In this document: positions 17,193 through 26,074 of the stretch, piece by piece
Position numbering within the stretch: the first letter of the stretch is position 1
Layout: each line of letters begins with the position of its first letter
From: Arthrobacter sp. 135MFCol5.1
GTDB lineage: Bacteria > Actinomycetota > Actinomycetes > Actinomycetales > Micrococcaceae
NCBI RefSeq assembly: GCF_000374865.1
Contig: NZ_KB895455.1
Location: 186,001-250,000, forward strand
Reading direction: 5' to 3'
Length of the DNA stretch: 64,000 nt
The notes under the pieces: model-generated
Databases searched by the model: none
Seen by the model: the letters and a program-made list of their open reading frames with translations, nothing else
Told to the model about the DNA's origin: nothing
Position numbers and translations under genes: made by a program

Positions 17193-18404
17193 CTAGTCGA
17201 ACCAGGGGTCCAGCCCGTGCAAGGGGAACACCGCCTTGCGGGTCGCCATGACGGTACGGTCCACGGCGTCGTTGGGGTCGAAGCCCACTTCCCAGGACCG
17301 CCACCACAGCTCCACGTCATCCCCCATCAGCGCGGGGGCCACGGTCCCGAATTTCTCCGCCACATAGAGCCGCCAGTCTTCCGGGACGGCGGTGCGCAGC
17401 GGCACTGGCCGCCCGGCGGCGATCGCCACCAGGTGGCTCCAGGACCGCGGCACCACATCCAGGACGTTGTAGCCGCCGCCGCCGGTGGCGATCCACCGGC
17501 CCCCGCAGAACCGTTCGGCCAGGTTTGCGATGGCGTTCGCGGCCTCGCGCTGCCCGTCGACACTGAGGTTGAGGTGGGTGAGGGGGTCGCTGCGGTGTGA
17601 ATCGCAGCCGTGCTGACTCACGATGACCTCCGGTTCGAACGCGCCCACCAGTTGCGGCACGATGGCGTAGAACGCCCGGAGCCAGCCGGCGTCCCCGGTG
17701 CCGGCGGGCAGGGCAACGTTGACGGCTGTTCCCTCCGCTGCGGGGCCGCCGATCTCGTTGGCGAACCCTGTTCCGGGAAAGAGGGTCAGTCCTGTTTCGT
17801 GCAGCGAGAGCGTCAGGACCCGGGGATCGTCCCAGAAGATGTTCTGCGTTCCGTCGCCGTGGTGGGCATCGACATCGATGTAGGCCACTTTTCCCACGCC
17901 GCCGTCGAGGAGCCGCTGGACGGCAAGGGCGGCGTCGTTGTAGATGCAGAATCCACTGGCACGGTCCCGGGCGGCGTGGTGCATGCCGCCGCCGAAGTTG
18001 ACCGCATGCACGGCCCAGCCCTCCAGCACGCCCTGGGCGGCCATCAGGGATCCGCCGGCAAGCCGCGCCGCGGCCTCATGCATTCCCGCGAAAGCCGGGT
18101 CATCCTCGGTCCCCAGCCCCCGGGACTCGTCCGGCCGGGAGGGGTCGGCGCTGACCCTGCGCACCGCCGCGACATAATCCACCGAGTGAACCGCTTCCAG
18201 TTCCGCGTCGGAGGCGGTCTCCGGCGCCTGCACATCCACATGGTCCAGGTCGAAGAGCCCCAGGCTGCGCGCCAGGCGGGCCGTCAGGTCCATCCGTTCC
18301 GGTGCCATGGGGTGGCCCGGACCAAAGTTGTAGGCAGTCATGTCAGGGCTCCACGCCACCATCGTCGGCGGCGCGGGCTGGCTTAGACCGGGCAGATATG
18401 TCAT
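17193..18404 (-). CDS. acuC: Acetoin utilization protein AcuC / class I HDAC-like deacetylase
   Basis: A 403-residue member of the histone deacetylase fold. The zinc and catalytic motifs are intact: FGGGMHHAARDRASGFCIYND, YIDVDAHHGDG with His181-His182, and a late GGGGYN loop. AcuC-type enzymes deacetylate proteins such as acetyl-CoA synthetase and so adjust acetate use. An acs gene occurs in the same window at 44111, but not adjacent. Start at the ATG of MTYLPGL, preceded by a TTG that could extend it by one codon. It is divergent from trkH. Confidence 0.88.
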   Translation of the reverse strand: MTYLPGLSQPAPPTMVAWSPDMTAYNFGPGHPMAPERMDLTARLARSLGLFDLDHVDVQAPETASDAELEAVHSVDYVAAVRRVSADPSRPDESRGLGTEDDPAFAGMHEAAARLAGGSLMAAQGVLEGWAVHAVNFGGGMHHAARDRASGFCIYNDAALAVQRLLDGGVGKVAYIDVDAHHGDGTQNIFWDDPRVLTLSLHETGLTLFPGTGFANEIGGPAAEGTAVNVALPAGTGDAGWLRAFYAIVPQLVGAFEPEVIVSQHGCDSHRSDPLTHLNLSVDGQREAANAIANLAERFCGGRWIATGGGGYNVLDVVPRSWSHLVAIAAGRPVPLRTAVPEDWRLYVAEKFGTVAPALMGDDVELWWRSWEVGFDPNDAVDRTVMATRKAVFPLHGLDPWFD

Positions 18405-18509
18405 CAATCACAGGCTACCCGAGCCCGCCGGACTCCCAGCCGGGCCATGAAGCCGGGCTTTAGTGGTTTACTACTGGGGGAAGCAGTTTCGACCGAGGAA
18501 AAGCCACAC

Positions 18510-19943
18510 ATGACGCAGAGCCAGTCAAGGCCCCGGACCCCGGCCAGCTGGCACCCCCCAGCGCAGGAGCGGGAGGGCCTCTGGATCTTCACGCGGCTTC
18601 GCGACTTCATCGACGACATCGCCAACACCTCCCCTGCCAGGCTTGCCCTGACGGCGTTCGCCGCGGTCTGCATGGTGTTCACGTTCCTGCTGTCCCTGCC
18701 CGTGGCTTCGGCCAACGGAACCGCCACCCCCATCCACGAGGCCCTGTTCACCGCCGTCTCGGCCGTCTGCGTGACGGGACTAACGGTGGTGTCGACGGCG
18801 GTGCACTGGTCCTTCTTCGGCCAGCTGGTGATCCTGGTGGGCATCTTCATCGGCGGTTTGGGTACCTTGACGCTGGCCTCGCTGCTGGCGCTGATGGTGA
18901 GCAAGCGGTTGGGGGTGCGCGGGAAGATCATTGCCGCCGAATCCATGAACAACGCCGGCCGCCTCGGTGAGGTGGGCACCCTGCTCCGGATCGTCATCAC
19001 CACCTCCGTGGTCATCGAGGGCGTCCTGGCCCTGGCGCTCGTTCCCCGGTTCCTGACCCTGGGCGAGCCCTTCTGGCAGTCGGTGTGGCATGGCATCTTC
19101 TATGCCATTTCGTCGTTCAACAACGCCGGCTTCACCCCGCACTCGGACGGCATCGTGCCCTACGAGACGGACCTGTGGATCCTTATCCCGCTGATGGTGG
19201 GCGTCTTCCTGGGCAGCCTGGGCTTCCCCGTGGTGATGGTCCTCCAACAAAACGGCTTGAACTGGAAAAAGTGGAACCTGCACACCAAGCTCACCATCCA
19301 GGTATCGCTGATCCTCCTGGTGGCCGGGGCGTTCCTCTGGGCGCTGATGGAGTGGGACAACGTCCGGACCATCGGCACCATGGATGTGGGCGACAAGATC
19401 ACCCACGCGCTGTTCGCATCCGTCATGACGCGTTCCGGCGGCTTCAACCTGGTGGACCAGAACCAGATGGATTCCACCACCATGCTGCTGACGGACGCCC
19501 TGATGTTCGCCGGCGGCGGTTCCGCGTCGACGGCGGGCGGCATCAAGGTCACCACCATCGCCGTGATGTTCCTGGCCATCGTCGCGGAGGCCCGCGGTGA
19601 CGCGGACGTCAAGGTCTACGGCAGGACCATCCCGCAAGGAAGCATGCGGGTGGCCATCTCGGTGATCGTGGCCGGCGCCACCCTGGTGTCAGTGTCCGCT
19701 TTCCTGCTCCTGGCCATCAGCGGCCAGTCGCTTGACCGGGTGCTGTTCGAAACCATTTCCGCGTTCGCCACGGTGGGCCTGAGCACCAACCTCAGCGCCG
19801 AGGTGCCCCCTGCCGGCGTCTACGTCCTCGCGGCCCTGATGTTCGCGGGCCGCGTAGGAACCGTGACCCTCGCAGCCGCCCTGGCCCTGCGCCAGCGCAG
19901 CCAGTTGTACCACTACCCCGAAGAGAGGCCCATCATTGGCTAG
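18510..19943 (+). CDS. TrkH/KtrB-family potassium uptake membrane subunit
   Basis: A 477-residue polytopic membrane protein with four pore loops typical of the Trk/Ktr family: SAVCVTGLTVV, SSFNNAGFTPH, TRSGGFNLVD and SAFATVGLSTN. Each carries the conserved pore Gly that forms the potassium filter. The GGGSASTAGGIKVTT segment is the intramembrane loop that gates transport. The ATG at 18510 follows GAGGAA. The stop overlaps the regulatory subunit gene by 8 bases, so the two subunits are made together. It functions with the downstream TrkA/KtrA protein at the plasma membrane. Confidence 0.9.
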   Translation: MTQSQSRPRTPASWHPPAQEREGLWIFTRLRDFIDDIANTSPARLALTAFAAVCMVFTFLLSLPVASANGTATPIHEALFTAVSAVCVTGLTVVSTAVHWSFFGQLVILVGIFIGGLGTLTLASLLALMVSKRLGVRGKIIAAESMNNAGRLGEVGTLLRIVITTSVVIEGVLALALVPRFLTLGEPFWQSVWHGIFYAISSFNNAGFTPHSDGIVPYETDLWILIPLMVGVFLGSLGFPVVMVLQQNGLNWKKWNLHTKLTIQVSLILLVAGAFLWALMEWDNVRTIGTMDVGDKITHALFASVMTRSGGFNLVDQNQMDSTTMLLTDALMFAGGGSASTAGGIKVTTIAVMFLAIVAEARGDADVKVYGRTIPQGSMRVAISVIVAGATLVSVSAFLLLAISGQSLDRVLFETISAFATVGLSTNLSAEVPPAGVYVLAALMFAGRVGTVTLAAALALRQRSQLYHYPEERPIIG

Positions 19944-20622
19944 TTCCACAGACGCCCCGCGGCGCCCCGCCCACAACGCCCCGGTGCTGGTGATCGGGCT
20001 GGGCCGCTTCGGATCATCCACGGCAGAGCAGCTGGTCAAACAGGGCCGGGAAGTACTCGCGATCGAACGCGACCGGAACCTGGTGCAGAAATGGGCCCCG
20101 CTCCTGACCCACGTGGTGGAGGCTGACGCCACCAACATCGACGCGTTGCGCCAGCTGGGCGCGCAGGAGTTCAGTTCCGCGGTGGTGGGGGTGGGGACGT
20201 CCATCGAGTCCTCCGTGCTGATCACCGTCAACCTGGTGGACCTGGGAATCGAACACCTCTGGGTCAAGGCAATCACCCCCTCGCACGGCAAGATCCTGAC
20301 GCGGATCGGGGCCAACCACGTGATCTACCCGGAGGCCGACGCCGGAGTCCGGGCAGCGCACCTGGTCTCGGGCAGGATGCTGGACTTCATCGAGTTCGAC
20401 GACGACTTCGCCATTGTGAAGATGTACCCGCCGCGGGAGACCGTGGGGTTCACGCTGGACGAGTCGAAGGTCCGCTCCAAGTACGGTGTGACGATTGTGG
20501 GCGTGAAGTCCCCGGGCGAGGATTTCACCTACGCCCGGCCCGAGACCAAGGTGTCCTCGCGGGACATGCTCATTGTCTCCGGGCACGTCGACCTGCTGGA
20601 ACGGTTCGCCGCCCGGCCATAA
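19936..20622 (+). CDS. TrkA/KtrA-family potassium channel regulatory subunit
   Basis: A 228-residue cytoplasmic RCK protein. The N-terminal half is a Rossmann domain (VLVIGLGRFGSSTAEQLV) with an acidic residue after the second strand (AIERD) for nucleotide binding. The C-terminal half is a TrkA-C domain (FTLDESKVRSKYGVTIVGVK). It gates the adjacent membrane subunit in response to bound nucleotide. The start codon is TTG inside the upstream gene, with AGAGAGG before it, which suggests translational coupling. A hairpin terminator follows. Confidence 0.88.
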   Translation: MASSTDAPRRPAHNAPVLVIGLGRFGSSTAEQLVKQGREVLAIERDRNLVQKWAPLLTHVVEADATNIDALRQLGAQEFSSAVVGVGTSIESSVLITVNLVDLGIEHLWVKAITPSHGKILTRIGANHVIYPEADAGVRAAHLVSGRMLDFIEFDDDFAIVKMYPPRETVGFTLDESKVRSKYGVTIVGVKSPGEDFTYARPETKVSSRDMLIVSGHVDLLERFAARP

Positions 20623-20633
20623 GGTCCCCGGTG

Positions 20634-20672
20634 GTTGGGCTTGTCGAAACCGGATTTCGACAAAGCCCAGCC
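20634..20672. terminator. Bidirectional terminator-like hairpin between trkA and proC
   Basis: The arms GGTTGGGCTTGTCGAAA (20634-20650) and 20655-20672 pair with one bulged base around a short CGGA loop. The hairpin lies between convergent stop codons. The sequence resembles the element at 16430-16481, sharing CGAAACC and the flanking TGGGC/GCCCA arms. Confidence 0.75.
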
Positions 20673-20676
20673 TCCG

Positions 20677-21510
20677 TTACCCAAGCTGCTTGGTGATTTC
20701 CGCCGCCCGGTCCGCTGCCGCCTTGGCGCCGGCGGCGATGATGGCCGGGATGCCCTGTTCGTCGAACGTGGCGATGGCCCGTTCCGTGGTGCCGTTGGGG
20801 CTGGTGACCGCTTTGCGCAGCGCGGAGGGATCCGCACCCGGTTCGGCGAGCATGAAGCCTGCGCCGGCCACCGTTTCGCGGGCAAGGAGCAGGGACAGCT
20901 CGCGGTCCAGGCCCAACTCCTCCCCCGCCGACGCCATGGCCTCGGCCAGGTAGAAGGCGTACGCCGGGCCCGAGCCGCTGATCGCTGACAGCGCATCCAC
21001 TTGCTCTTCGGGCACTTCGACCACCGTCCCGGCGCCCTGCAGGATGTCCTTGACCTTCCGGAGCTGCTCGGGAGTGCAGTGGGTTCCCGGCGAGACGGAC
21101 ACCACGCCGCGGCCCAGCTTTGCCGGCGTGTTGGGCATGGTCCGGATGACCGGCTGGCCGGCGGGGAGCGCGGCTTCGAGCTGGGCGATGGATACTGCCG
21201 CGGCAACGCTGACCACCACGGCATCCGGCGAAAGGGCCGGGCCGATTTCCCGGGCCAGGTCAGCAATTCCCACCGGTTTGACGCCAAGGATGACGACGGC
21301 GGATCCCTTGGTGGCCTGTTTGTTGTTGTCTGGTTCTTCCTCGCCGGCGATCGCGGTAATTCCCGGGTACCGTTCGGCGAGTTCCGAGGCGCGCTCCGCG
21401 CGGCGGACGGTGGCCACCACATCCCCGGGGTCCGTCCCGGCCTCCAGCAGGCCGGCAAGAATGGCCTCGTTCATGGATCCACAGCCAAGGAATGCAATTC
21501 GGTTGCTCAT
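20677..21510 (-). CDS. proC: Pyrroline-5-carboxylate reductase
   Basis: A 277-residue enzyme that reduces 1-pyrroline-5-carboxylate to proline with NAD(P)H in the cytoplasm. The Rossmann motif IAFLGCGSMNEAIL is at the start, VIRTMPNTPA is in the middle, and the family signature (SAISGSGPAYAFYLAEAM) is near residue 170. The ATG (MSNRIAF) is preceded by GGAGG. A candidate promoter, TTGCCT and TGCAAT (complement of 21542-21547 and 21520-21525, 16 bases apart), would give a very short leader. It is the last step of proline synthesis. Confidence 0.93.
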   Translation of the reverse strand: MSNRIAFLGCGSMNEAILAGLLEAGTDPGDVVATVRRAERASELAERYPGITAIAGEEEPDNNKQATKGSAVVILGVKPVGIADLAREIGPALSPDAVVVSVAAAVSIAQLEAALPAGQPVIRTMPNTPAKLGRGVVSVSPGTHCTPEQLRKVKDILQGAGTVVEVPEEQVDALSAISGSGPAYAFYLAEAMASAGEELGLDRELSLLLARETVAGAGFMLAEPGADPSALRKAVTSPNGTTERAIATFDEQGIPAIIAAGAKAAADRAAEITKQLG

Positions 21511-21600
21511 GCCTCCATCATTGCAGTACGCATGCATTCACAGGCAACTCCCATGTTCAGCGCAGGCAGCGCACAACTTGGGGTCCTAACGTAGTTATTA

Positions 21601-21714
21601 CCTCATTGAGGGTGCGAGTGATGCGGCAGGCATGGGGATGCCTGCCAGGGCACCGGTGGCTCGGCAACAGGTTTTCCCCCATTTTCCTGTTGCCGGCCCC
21701 GGTGCTTCCGCATC
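21601..21714. other. Strongly structured intergenic segment, possible small RNA
   Basis: No gene is seen at 21511-21755. Inside it, complementary segments can form a three-way junction: P1 GATGC (21620-21624) with GCATC (21710-21714); P2 GGCAGGCAT (21625-21633) with 21638-21646 and a GGGG loop; P3 GCACCGG (21650-21656) with 21699-21705, continued by CGGCAACAGG (21662-21671) with 21686-21695. The P3 loop contains CCCCC (21676-21680), which could pair with the GGGG loop. The strand is not determined. No known RNA family was matched by eye. Confidence 0.5.
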
Positions 21715-21755
21715 TAAGCGCGGCTGGTGTCGCTGCCCGGCCGAACGCTTGGTTG

Positions 21756-22745
21756 CTAGATGGCAGGTTCCACCGGGCGGGACGCGGCCACATGGGGCGC
21801 CGGTTCCAGCGGCCCGGCGAAGACCAGCTGGTCCAGGCGGCGCAGGATGAGCCCTTCGCGCAAAGCCCAGGGGCAGATGCGCAGCTTCTTGAACTTGAAC
21901 ATCTCCAGGGCGGCTTCGGCCACCAGTGCACCGGCAAGGAGCTGGTGCGCCCGTGCTTCGGATACACCGGGGAGATGCAGCCTGTCCTCGGAGCTCATGG
22001 CCGAGATCCGCTGGGTCCAGATCCCCAGGTCCGAGGCGTGCAGTTCGCGCTTGACGTAGGGGCCTTCGGCGCTGGGCGCGGCCCCGGCGATCCGGGCCAG
22101 GGAGCGGAACGTTTTTGAGGTGCCTGCCACCACGTTGGCCCGGCCGAGGCCGTCGAATTCCCGGACAGCAGGTTTGAGGGTGGCCCTGATGTAGCGCCGC
22201 AGTTCCTTGACGCTTTTGGCCGACGGCGGGTCCTCGGGGAACCAGTCGCGGGTGAGCCTGCTGGCGCCGAGCGGCACGGAGGTGGCCACCTCAGGAAGCT
22301 CGTCCTGGCCGAAGGCCATTTCGAAGGAGCCGCCACCGATGTCCAGGTTCAGGATGGGGCCGGCGCCCCACCCGTGCCAGCGCCGCACCGCGAAGAACGT
22401 CATGGACGCTTCTTCGCTCCCGGTGAGTTCCTGGAGGGTCACCGTGGTCTCGTGCTTGACCCGGGCCAGGACGGCGGGGCCGTTGGTGGCCTCGCGGATG
22501 GCCGAGGTACAGAATGCCAGCAGGTCTTCGGCCTTGTGCCGGGCCGCGAATTCCCAGGCCTCCAGGACGAACTCGGTCAGCTCATGCTGTCCTTCGTCGC
22601 TGATGCTGCCGTCCGGTTCAAGGTACTGGACCAGGGACAACGGCCGCTTGTGGGACGCAAACGGGACAGGCTGCGCACCGGGGTGGGCGTCCACCAGGAG
22701 CAGGTGGACGGTGTTGGACCCGATGTCGAGGACGCCTAGACGCAT
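21756..22745 (-). CDS. Ppx/GppA-family exopolyphosphatase
   Basis: A 329-residue protein of the ASKHA fold. The phosphate-binding motifs are GVLDIGSNTVHLLLVD at the N-terminus and NLDIGGGSFEMAFG in the middle, both intact. Family members hydrolyse polyphosphate or the 5'-phosphate of pppGpp, and actinobacterial single-domain copies of this length often act on short polyphosphate. The C-terminal HD domain of long Ppx forms is absent. It ends upstream of the structured segment that precedes proC. Confidence 0.88.
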   Translation of the reverse strand: MRLGVLDIGSNTVHLLLVDAHPGAQPVPFASHKRPLSLVQYLEPDGSISDEGQHELTEFVLEAWEFAARHKAEDLLAFCTSAIREATNGPAVLARVKHETTVTLQELTGSEEASMTFFAVRRWHGWGAGPILNLDIGGGSFEMAFGQDELPEVATSVPLGASRLTRDWFPEDPPSAKSVKELRRYIRATLKPAVREFDGLGRANVVAGTSKTFRSLARIAGAAPSAEGPYVKRELHASDLGIWTQRISAMSSEDRLHLPGVSEARAHQLLAGALVAEAALEMFKFKKLRICPWALREGLILRRLDQLVFAGPLEPAPHVAASRPVEPAI

Positions 22746-22752
22746 GGGGACA

Positions 22753-23172
22753 TTATTGCTCGTCGGCGCGCTTGAAGTCGCGCCGGATGTTCGCCACGCC
22801 TTCAGGATCGATCTCGAAGCCGTAGGCGGCGCCGGGGTTGATCACCATGCCCAGTTCGTCGCCAAGGTTGGCGATGATGGCTGCACCCTGCGTGCCCAGC
22901 ACGTTGGGTGCGGCTTCCAGGTACTGCTGGTCCACCCGGGTGGGGTGCGAGAACACGGCGAGGACGGGGCGGCCGTCGGCGTTGGCAAGGACCAGCGGCT
23001 CAACCTGGGAGTCCACGCCTTCCACCGTGTCAGAGCTGATGATGTAGACCTCGCTGTTCAGGAAGGACAGGATGACGTCAACGGGATTGGCGTCTTCCTG
23101 CCCGCCGGTGGCGAGCTTCTCCTCAAGGTCGTTGAGCGGCTGGAGATCCGTGTGCGCGGGCTGTTCAGTCAT
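22753..23172 (-). CDS. SseB N-terminal domain protein
   Basis: A 139-residue cytoplasmic protein with one SseB domain (about residues 25-130; VYIISSDTVEG, PVLAVFSHPTRV, INPGAAYGFEI). The family is named from an Escherichia coli gene linked to serine sensitivity; the biochemical role is not established. It lies 7 bases before the ppx gene and is probably co-transcribed. Start at ATG (MTEQPAH). Confidence 0.75.
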   Translation of the reverse strand: MTEQPAHTDLQPLNDLEEKLATGGQEDANPVDVILSFLNSEVYIISSDTVEGVDSQVEPLVLANADGRPVLAVFSHPTRVDQQYLEAAPNVLGTQGAAIIANLGDELGMVINPGAAYGFEIDPEGVANIRRDFKRADEQ

Positions 23173-23224
23173 ACCGTCTACCCGATCACGATCCGGTGGC
23201 CGGCGCAAACGCGCCGGCCAGGCA

Positions 23225-25951
23225 CTACTTCTTGGCCGTTGCCTTCTTCTTTGCGGGTGCCTTGCGGGTGGCCGTCCGCTTGACCGGGCCCTTGGCGCGC
23301 TTCTCGGCCAACAGTTCCACGGCCTGTTCCCGGGTGAGTTCCTCCAGGGAGGTGGCACGCGGAACCGTGATGTTGGTGATGCCGTCGGTGATGTACGGAC
23401 CGAACCGGCCTTCCTTCACCACGATGTTCTTCTCCGACACCGGGTCCGGACCGAACTCGGCCAGCGGCGGCACGGCGGCACGGGCGCCGCGCTGCTTGGG
23501 CTGTGAATAGATCTCCAGCGCCTGCTCCAGGGTAATGGTGAAGATTTCCTCTTCGGATCCGATCGAGCGCGAATCCGTGCCCTTTTTCAGGTAGGGACCG
23601 AACCGGCCGTTCTGCACGGTAATGAGGTTGCCTTCGGCGTCCTCGCCCAGCGCGCGGGGCAGGCTCATGAGCTGCAGGGCTTCGTCCAGCGTCACGGACT
23701 CCACGGTCATGGACTTGAACAGCGAACCCGTGCGCGGCTTGGCCTTGACCGGCTTCTTGGGCGGCTTGGGCTTGCCGTTCTTGTAGTACTCCACCGGCTG
23801 CTTGGCCAGGTCTTCGTCGGTCATTTCCGGGATGATCTCGGTGACGTAGGCGCCGTAGCGGCCGTTCTTGGCCACGACAGTGTGTCCCGTGTGCGGGTCT
23901 GCACCGAGCACGCGCTCCTCCGGCGCCGCAGTCTCCATCAGCTCAATGGCTTTGGCTGCGGTCAGTTCGTCCGGGGCCAGGTCCTCGGGCACGTTGGCCC
24001 GGGCCGACTCCACGATCTCGCCCGTCTTGGGATCGACGACGGCTGCCGAACTTTCCAGGTACGGGCCGAACTTGCCCACCCGCAAGGTGATGTCGTCGGT
24101 GATCGGGATGGAGTTGATCTCACGGGCATCGATCTCGCCCAGGTTGTTGACGATGCTCAACAGTCCGGGGTCGGAGTCTTCGCCGAAGTAGAAGTGCCGG
24201 AGCCACGAAGCTCCTGCCTCCTGGCCGTTGGCGATCTTGTCCAGGTCGCCTTCCATGTCGGCGGTGAATTCGTAGTCCACGTAGTCGCTGAAGTGCTGCT
24301 CCAGCAACCGGATCACCGAGAACGCGATCCAGCTGGGCACCAGCGCGGAGCCCTGCTTCCGGACGTAGCCGCGGTCCTGGATGGTGGAAATCGTGGACGC
24401 GTACGTCGACGGGCGGCCGATGCCCTTCTTTTCCAGTTCGGCGGTCAGGGACGCTTCCGTGTAGCGCGGCGGCGGCGAGGTTTCGTGGCCTACCGCCTGG
24501 ATGTCCGCGGCGGTGAGGGAGTCGTCCTTGGCCACGTTCGGGAGCCGGCGTGCTTCGTCGGACTCGTCATCGCCGCGGGTCTCGTCCTTGCCTTCCTCGT
24601 AGGCGGCCAGGAAGCCGGGGAAGGTGATGACGGTGCCGGAGGCGGAGAACTCGGCGTCCCGCCCGTCGGCGGCAATGGCACCCAGGCGGATGGTCGCCGT
24701 CGAGCCCTTGGCGTCGCCCATCTGGGACGCCACGGTGCGCTTCCAGATGAGCTCGTACAGGCGGAACTCGTCCCCGGAGAGCTGCTTGGCAACCTGGGCC
24801 GGCGTGCGGAAGGAGTCTCCTGCCGGGCGGATGGCCTCGTGCGCTTCCTGCGCGTTGGCGGCCTTGTTGGAGTAGACGCGCGGGGACTGCGGAATGTATT
24901 CCGGCCCGTAGAGCTCCGAGGCCTGCCGGCGCGCCGCGGTGATGGCTTCGTCACTCAGCGCCGACGAGTCCGTACGCATATAGGTGATGTAGCCGTTTTC
25001 GTAGAGCCGCTGGGCCACCTGCATGGTGCTCTTTGAGGAGAAGCGCAGCTTGCGGCCGGCCTCCTGCTGGAGGGTGGAGGTGGTGAACGGCGCGGCCGGG
25101 CGGCGGGTGTACGGCTTGGTGTCCACCGAGCGGACGCGGAAGTCCGCATCCTGGAGCCCGGCGGCGAGGGACGTCGCAAGCTCCTCGTTGAGGTGGGCCA
25201 CGTTCTTGGCGGTGAGCTCGCCGTTGTCGTTGAAGTCGCGGCCGCTGGCCACCTTGGCGCCGTCAACGGCGGCGAGCTTGGCCTTGAACGAGCCCGAGTC
25301 CGCGCCGAACTGGCCGGTCAGGTCCCAGTAGGAGGCGGCTTTGAAGGCCATGCGTTCGCGTTCGCGGTCCACCACCATGCGCGTGACCACGGACTGCACG
25401 CGGCCGGCGGACAGGCCGCGGGCCACCTTGCGCCACAGCACCGGGGAGATCTCGTAGCCGTACAGGCGGTCCAGCACGCGGCGGGTTTCCTGCGCATCCA
25501 CCAGGTCCTGGTCGACATCGCGCAGGTTGCCCATGGCGCGCTGGATGGCTTCCTTGGTGATTTCGCCGAACGTCATCCGGTAGACCGGAACCTTGGGCTT
25601 GAGCACTTCGAGCAGGTGCCACGCGATGGCTTCGCCTTCGCGGTCCCCATCGGTTGCGAGGTAAAGTTCGTCGGCGTCCTTGAGCGCTGCCTTGAGCTCG
25701 GTCACCTTTTTCTTCTTGTCCGGAGACACCACGTAGTAGGGCTTGAAGTCGTGGTCGATGTCGACGGCGAACTTGCCCACCGACGTTTTCTTCAGCTCGG
25801 CGGGGAGTTCGGACGGTTGCGGCAGGTCGCGGATGTGACCAATGGAGGCCTCTACGATGAAGCCCTCGCCGAGGTACTTGGCGATGGTCTTGCTCTTGGC
25901 CGGAGACTCCACAATCACGAGTTTCTTGCCGGTTTTGGCCTTGCTTGGCAC
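23225..25951 (-). CDS. topA: DNA topoisomerase I
   Basis: A 908-residue type IA topoisomerase that relaxes negative supercoils. The Toprim domain carries the first Glu (VIVESPAKSKTI) and ATDGDREGEAIAWH. The active-site tyrosine is Tyr324 in GYITYMRTDSS. The C-terminal third has repeated topoisomerase C-terminal modules (GPYLKKG, GRFGPYITDG) and ends in a Lys/Ala-rich tail (RKAPAKKKATAKK), as in other actinobacterial enzymes; no zinc-finger cysteines are seen there. The GTG start follows AGGAG at a good distance. Confidence 0.95.
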   Translation of the reverse strand: MPSKAKTGKKLVIVESPAKSKTIAKYLGEGFIVEASIGHIRDLPQPSELPAELKKTSVGKFAVDIDHDFKPYYVVSPDKKKKVTELKAALKDADELYLATDGDREGEAIAWHLLEVLKPKVPVYRMTFGEITKEAIQRAMGNLRDVDQDLVDAQETRRVLDRLYGYEISPVLWRKVARGLSAGRVQSVVTRMVVDRERERMAFKAASYWDLTGQFGADSGSFKAKLAAVDGAKVASGRDFNDNGELTAKNVAHLNEELATSLAAGLQDADFRVRSVDTKPYTRRPAAPFTTSTLQQEAGRKLRFSSKSTMQVAQRLYENGYITYMRTDSSALSDEAITAARRQASELYGPEYIPQSPRVYSNKAANAQEAHEAIRPAGDSFRTPAQVAKQLSGDEFRLYELIWKRTVASQMGDAKGSTATIRLGAIAADGRDAEFSASGTVITFPGFLAAYEEGKDETRGDDESDEARRLPNVAKDDSLTAADIQAVGHETSPPPRYTEASLTAELEKKGIGRPSTYASTISTIQDRGYVRKQGSALVPSWIAFSVIRLLEQHFSDYVDYEFTADMEGDLDKIANGQEAGASWLRHFYFGEDSDPGLLSIVNNLGEIDAREINSIPITDDITLRVGKFGPYLESSAAVVDPKTGEIVESARANVPEDLAPDELTAAKAIELMETAAPEERVLGADPHTGHTVVAKNGRYGAYVTEIIPEMTDEDLAKQPVEYYKNGKPKPPKKPVKAKPRTGSLFKSMTVESVTLDEALQLMSLPRALGEDAEGNLITVQNGRFGPYLKKGTDSRSIGSEEEIFTITLEQALEIYSQPKQRGARAAVPPLAEFGPDPVSEKNIVVKEGRFGPYITDGITNITVPRATSLEELTREQAVELLAEKRAKGPVKRTATRKAPAKKKATAKK

Positions 25952-26074
25952 GGTGCTCCTACAGAAAAAGGTTGCTGGGGCAGATGAGCCCATGTTCGCC
26001 TAGTTCACCATATTTTGGGGAATCGTGCGCATTCATGTGGAAAAGACGGGGCGCGGCCTGGAGCATAAGGGGGC

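Noticed and set aside
21625..21705. 6C RNA or another known actinobacterial RNA in the proC-ppx gap.
   Set aside because: 6C RNA needs two hairpins with at least six cytosines in the loop. Here only one loop has five C, and the other has GGGG. No family match was claimed.
23882..25036. Long rightward open frame inside topA.
   Set aside because: It is the complementary strand of a conserved gene with intact motifs; high GC content makes such frames common.
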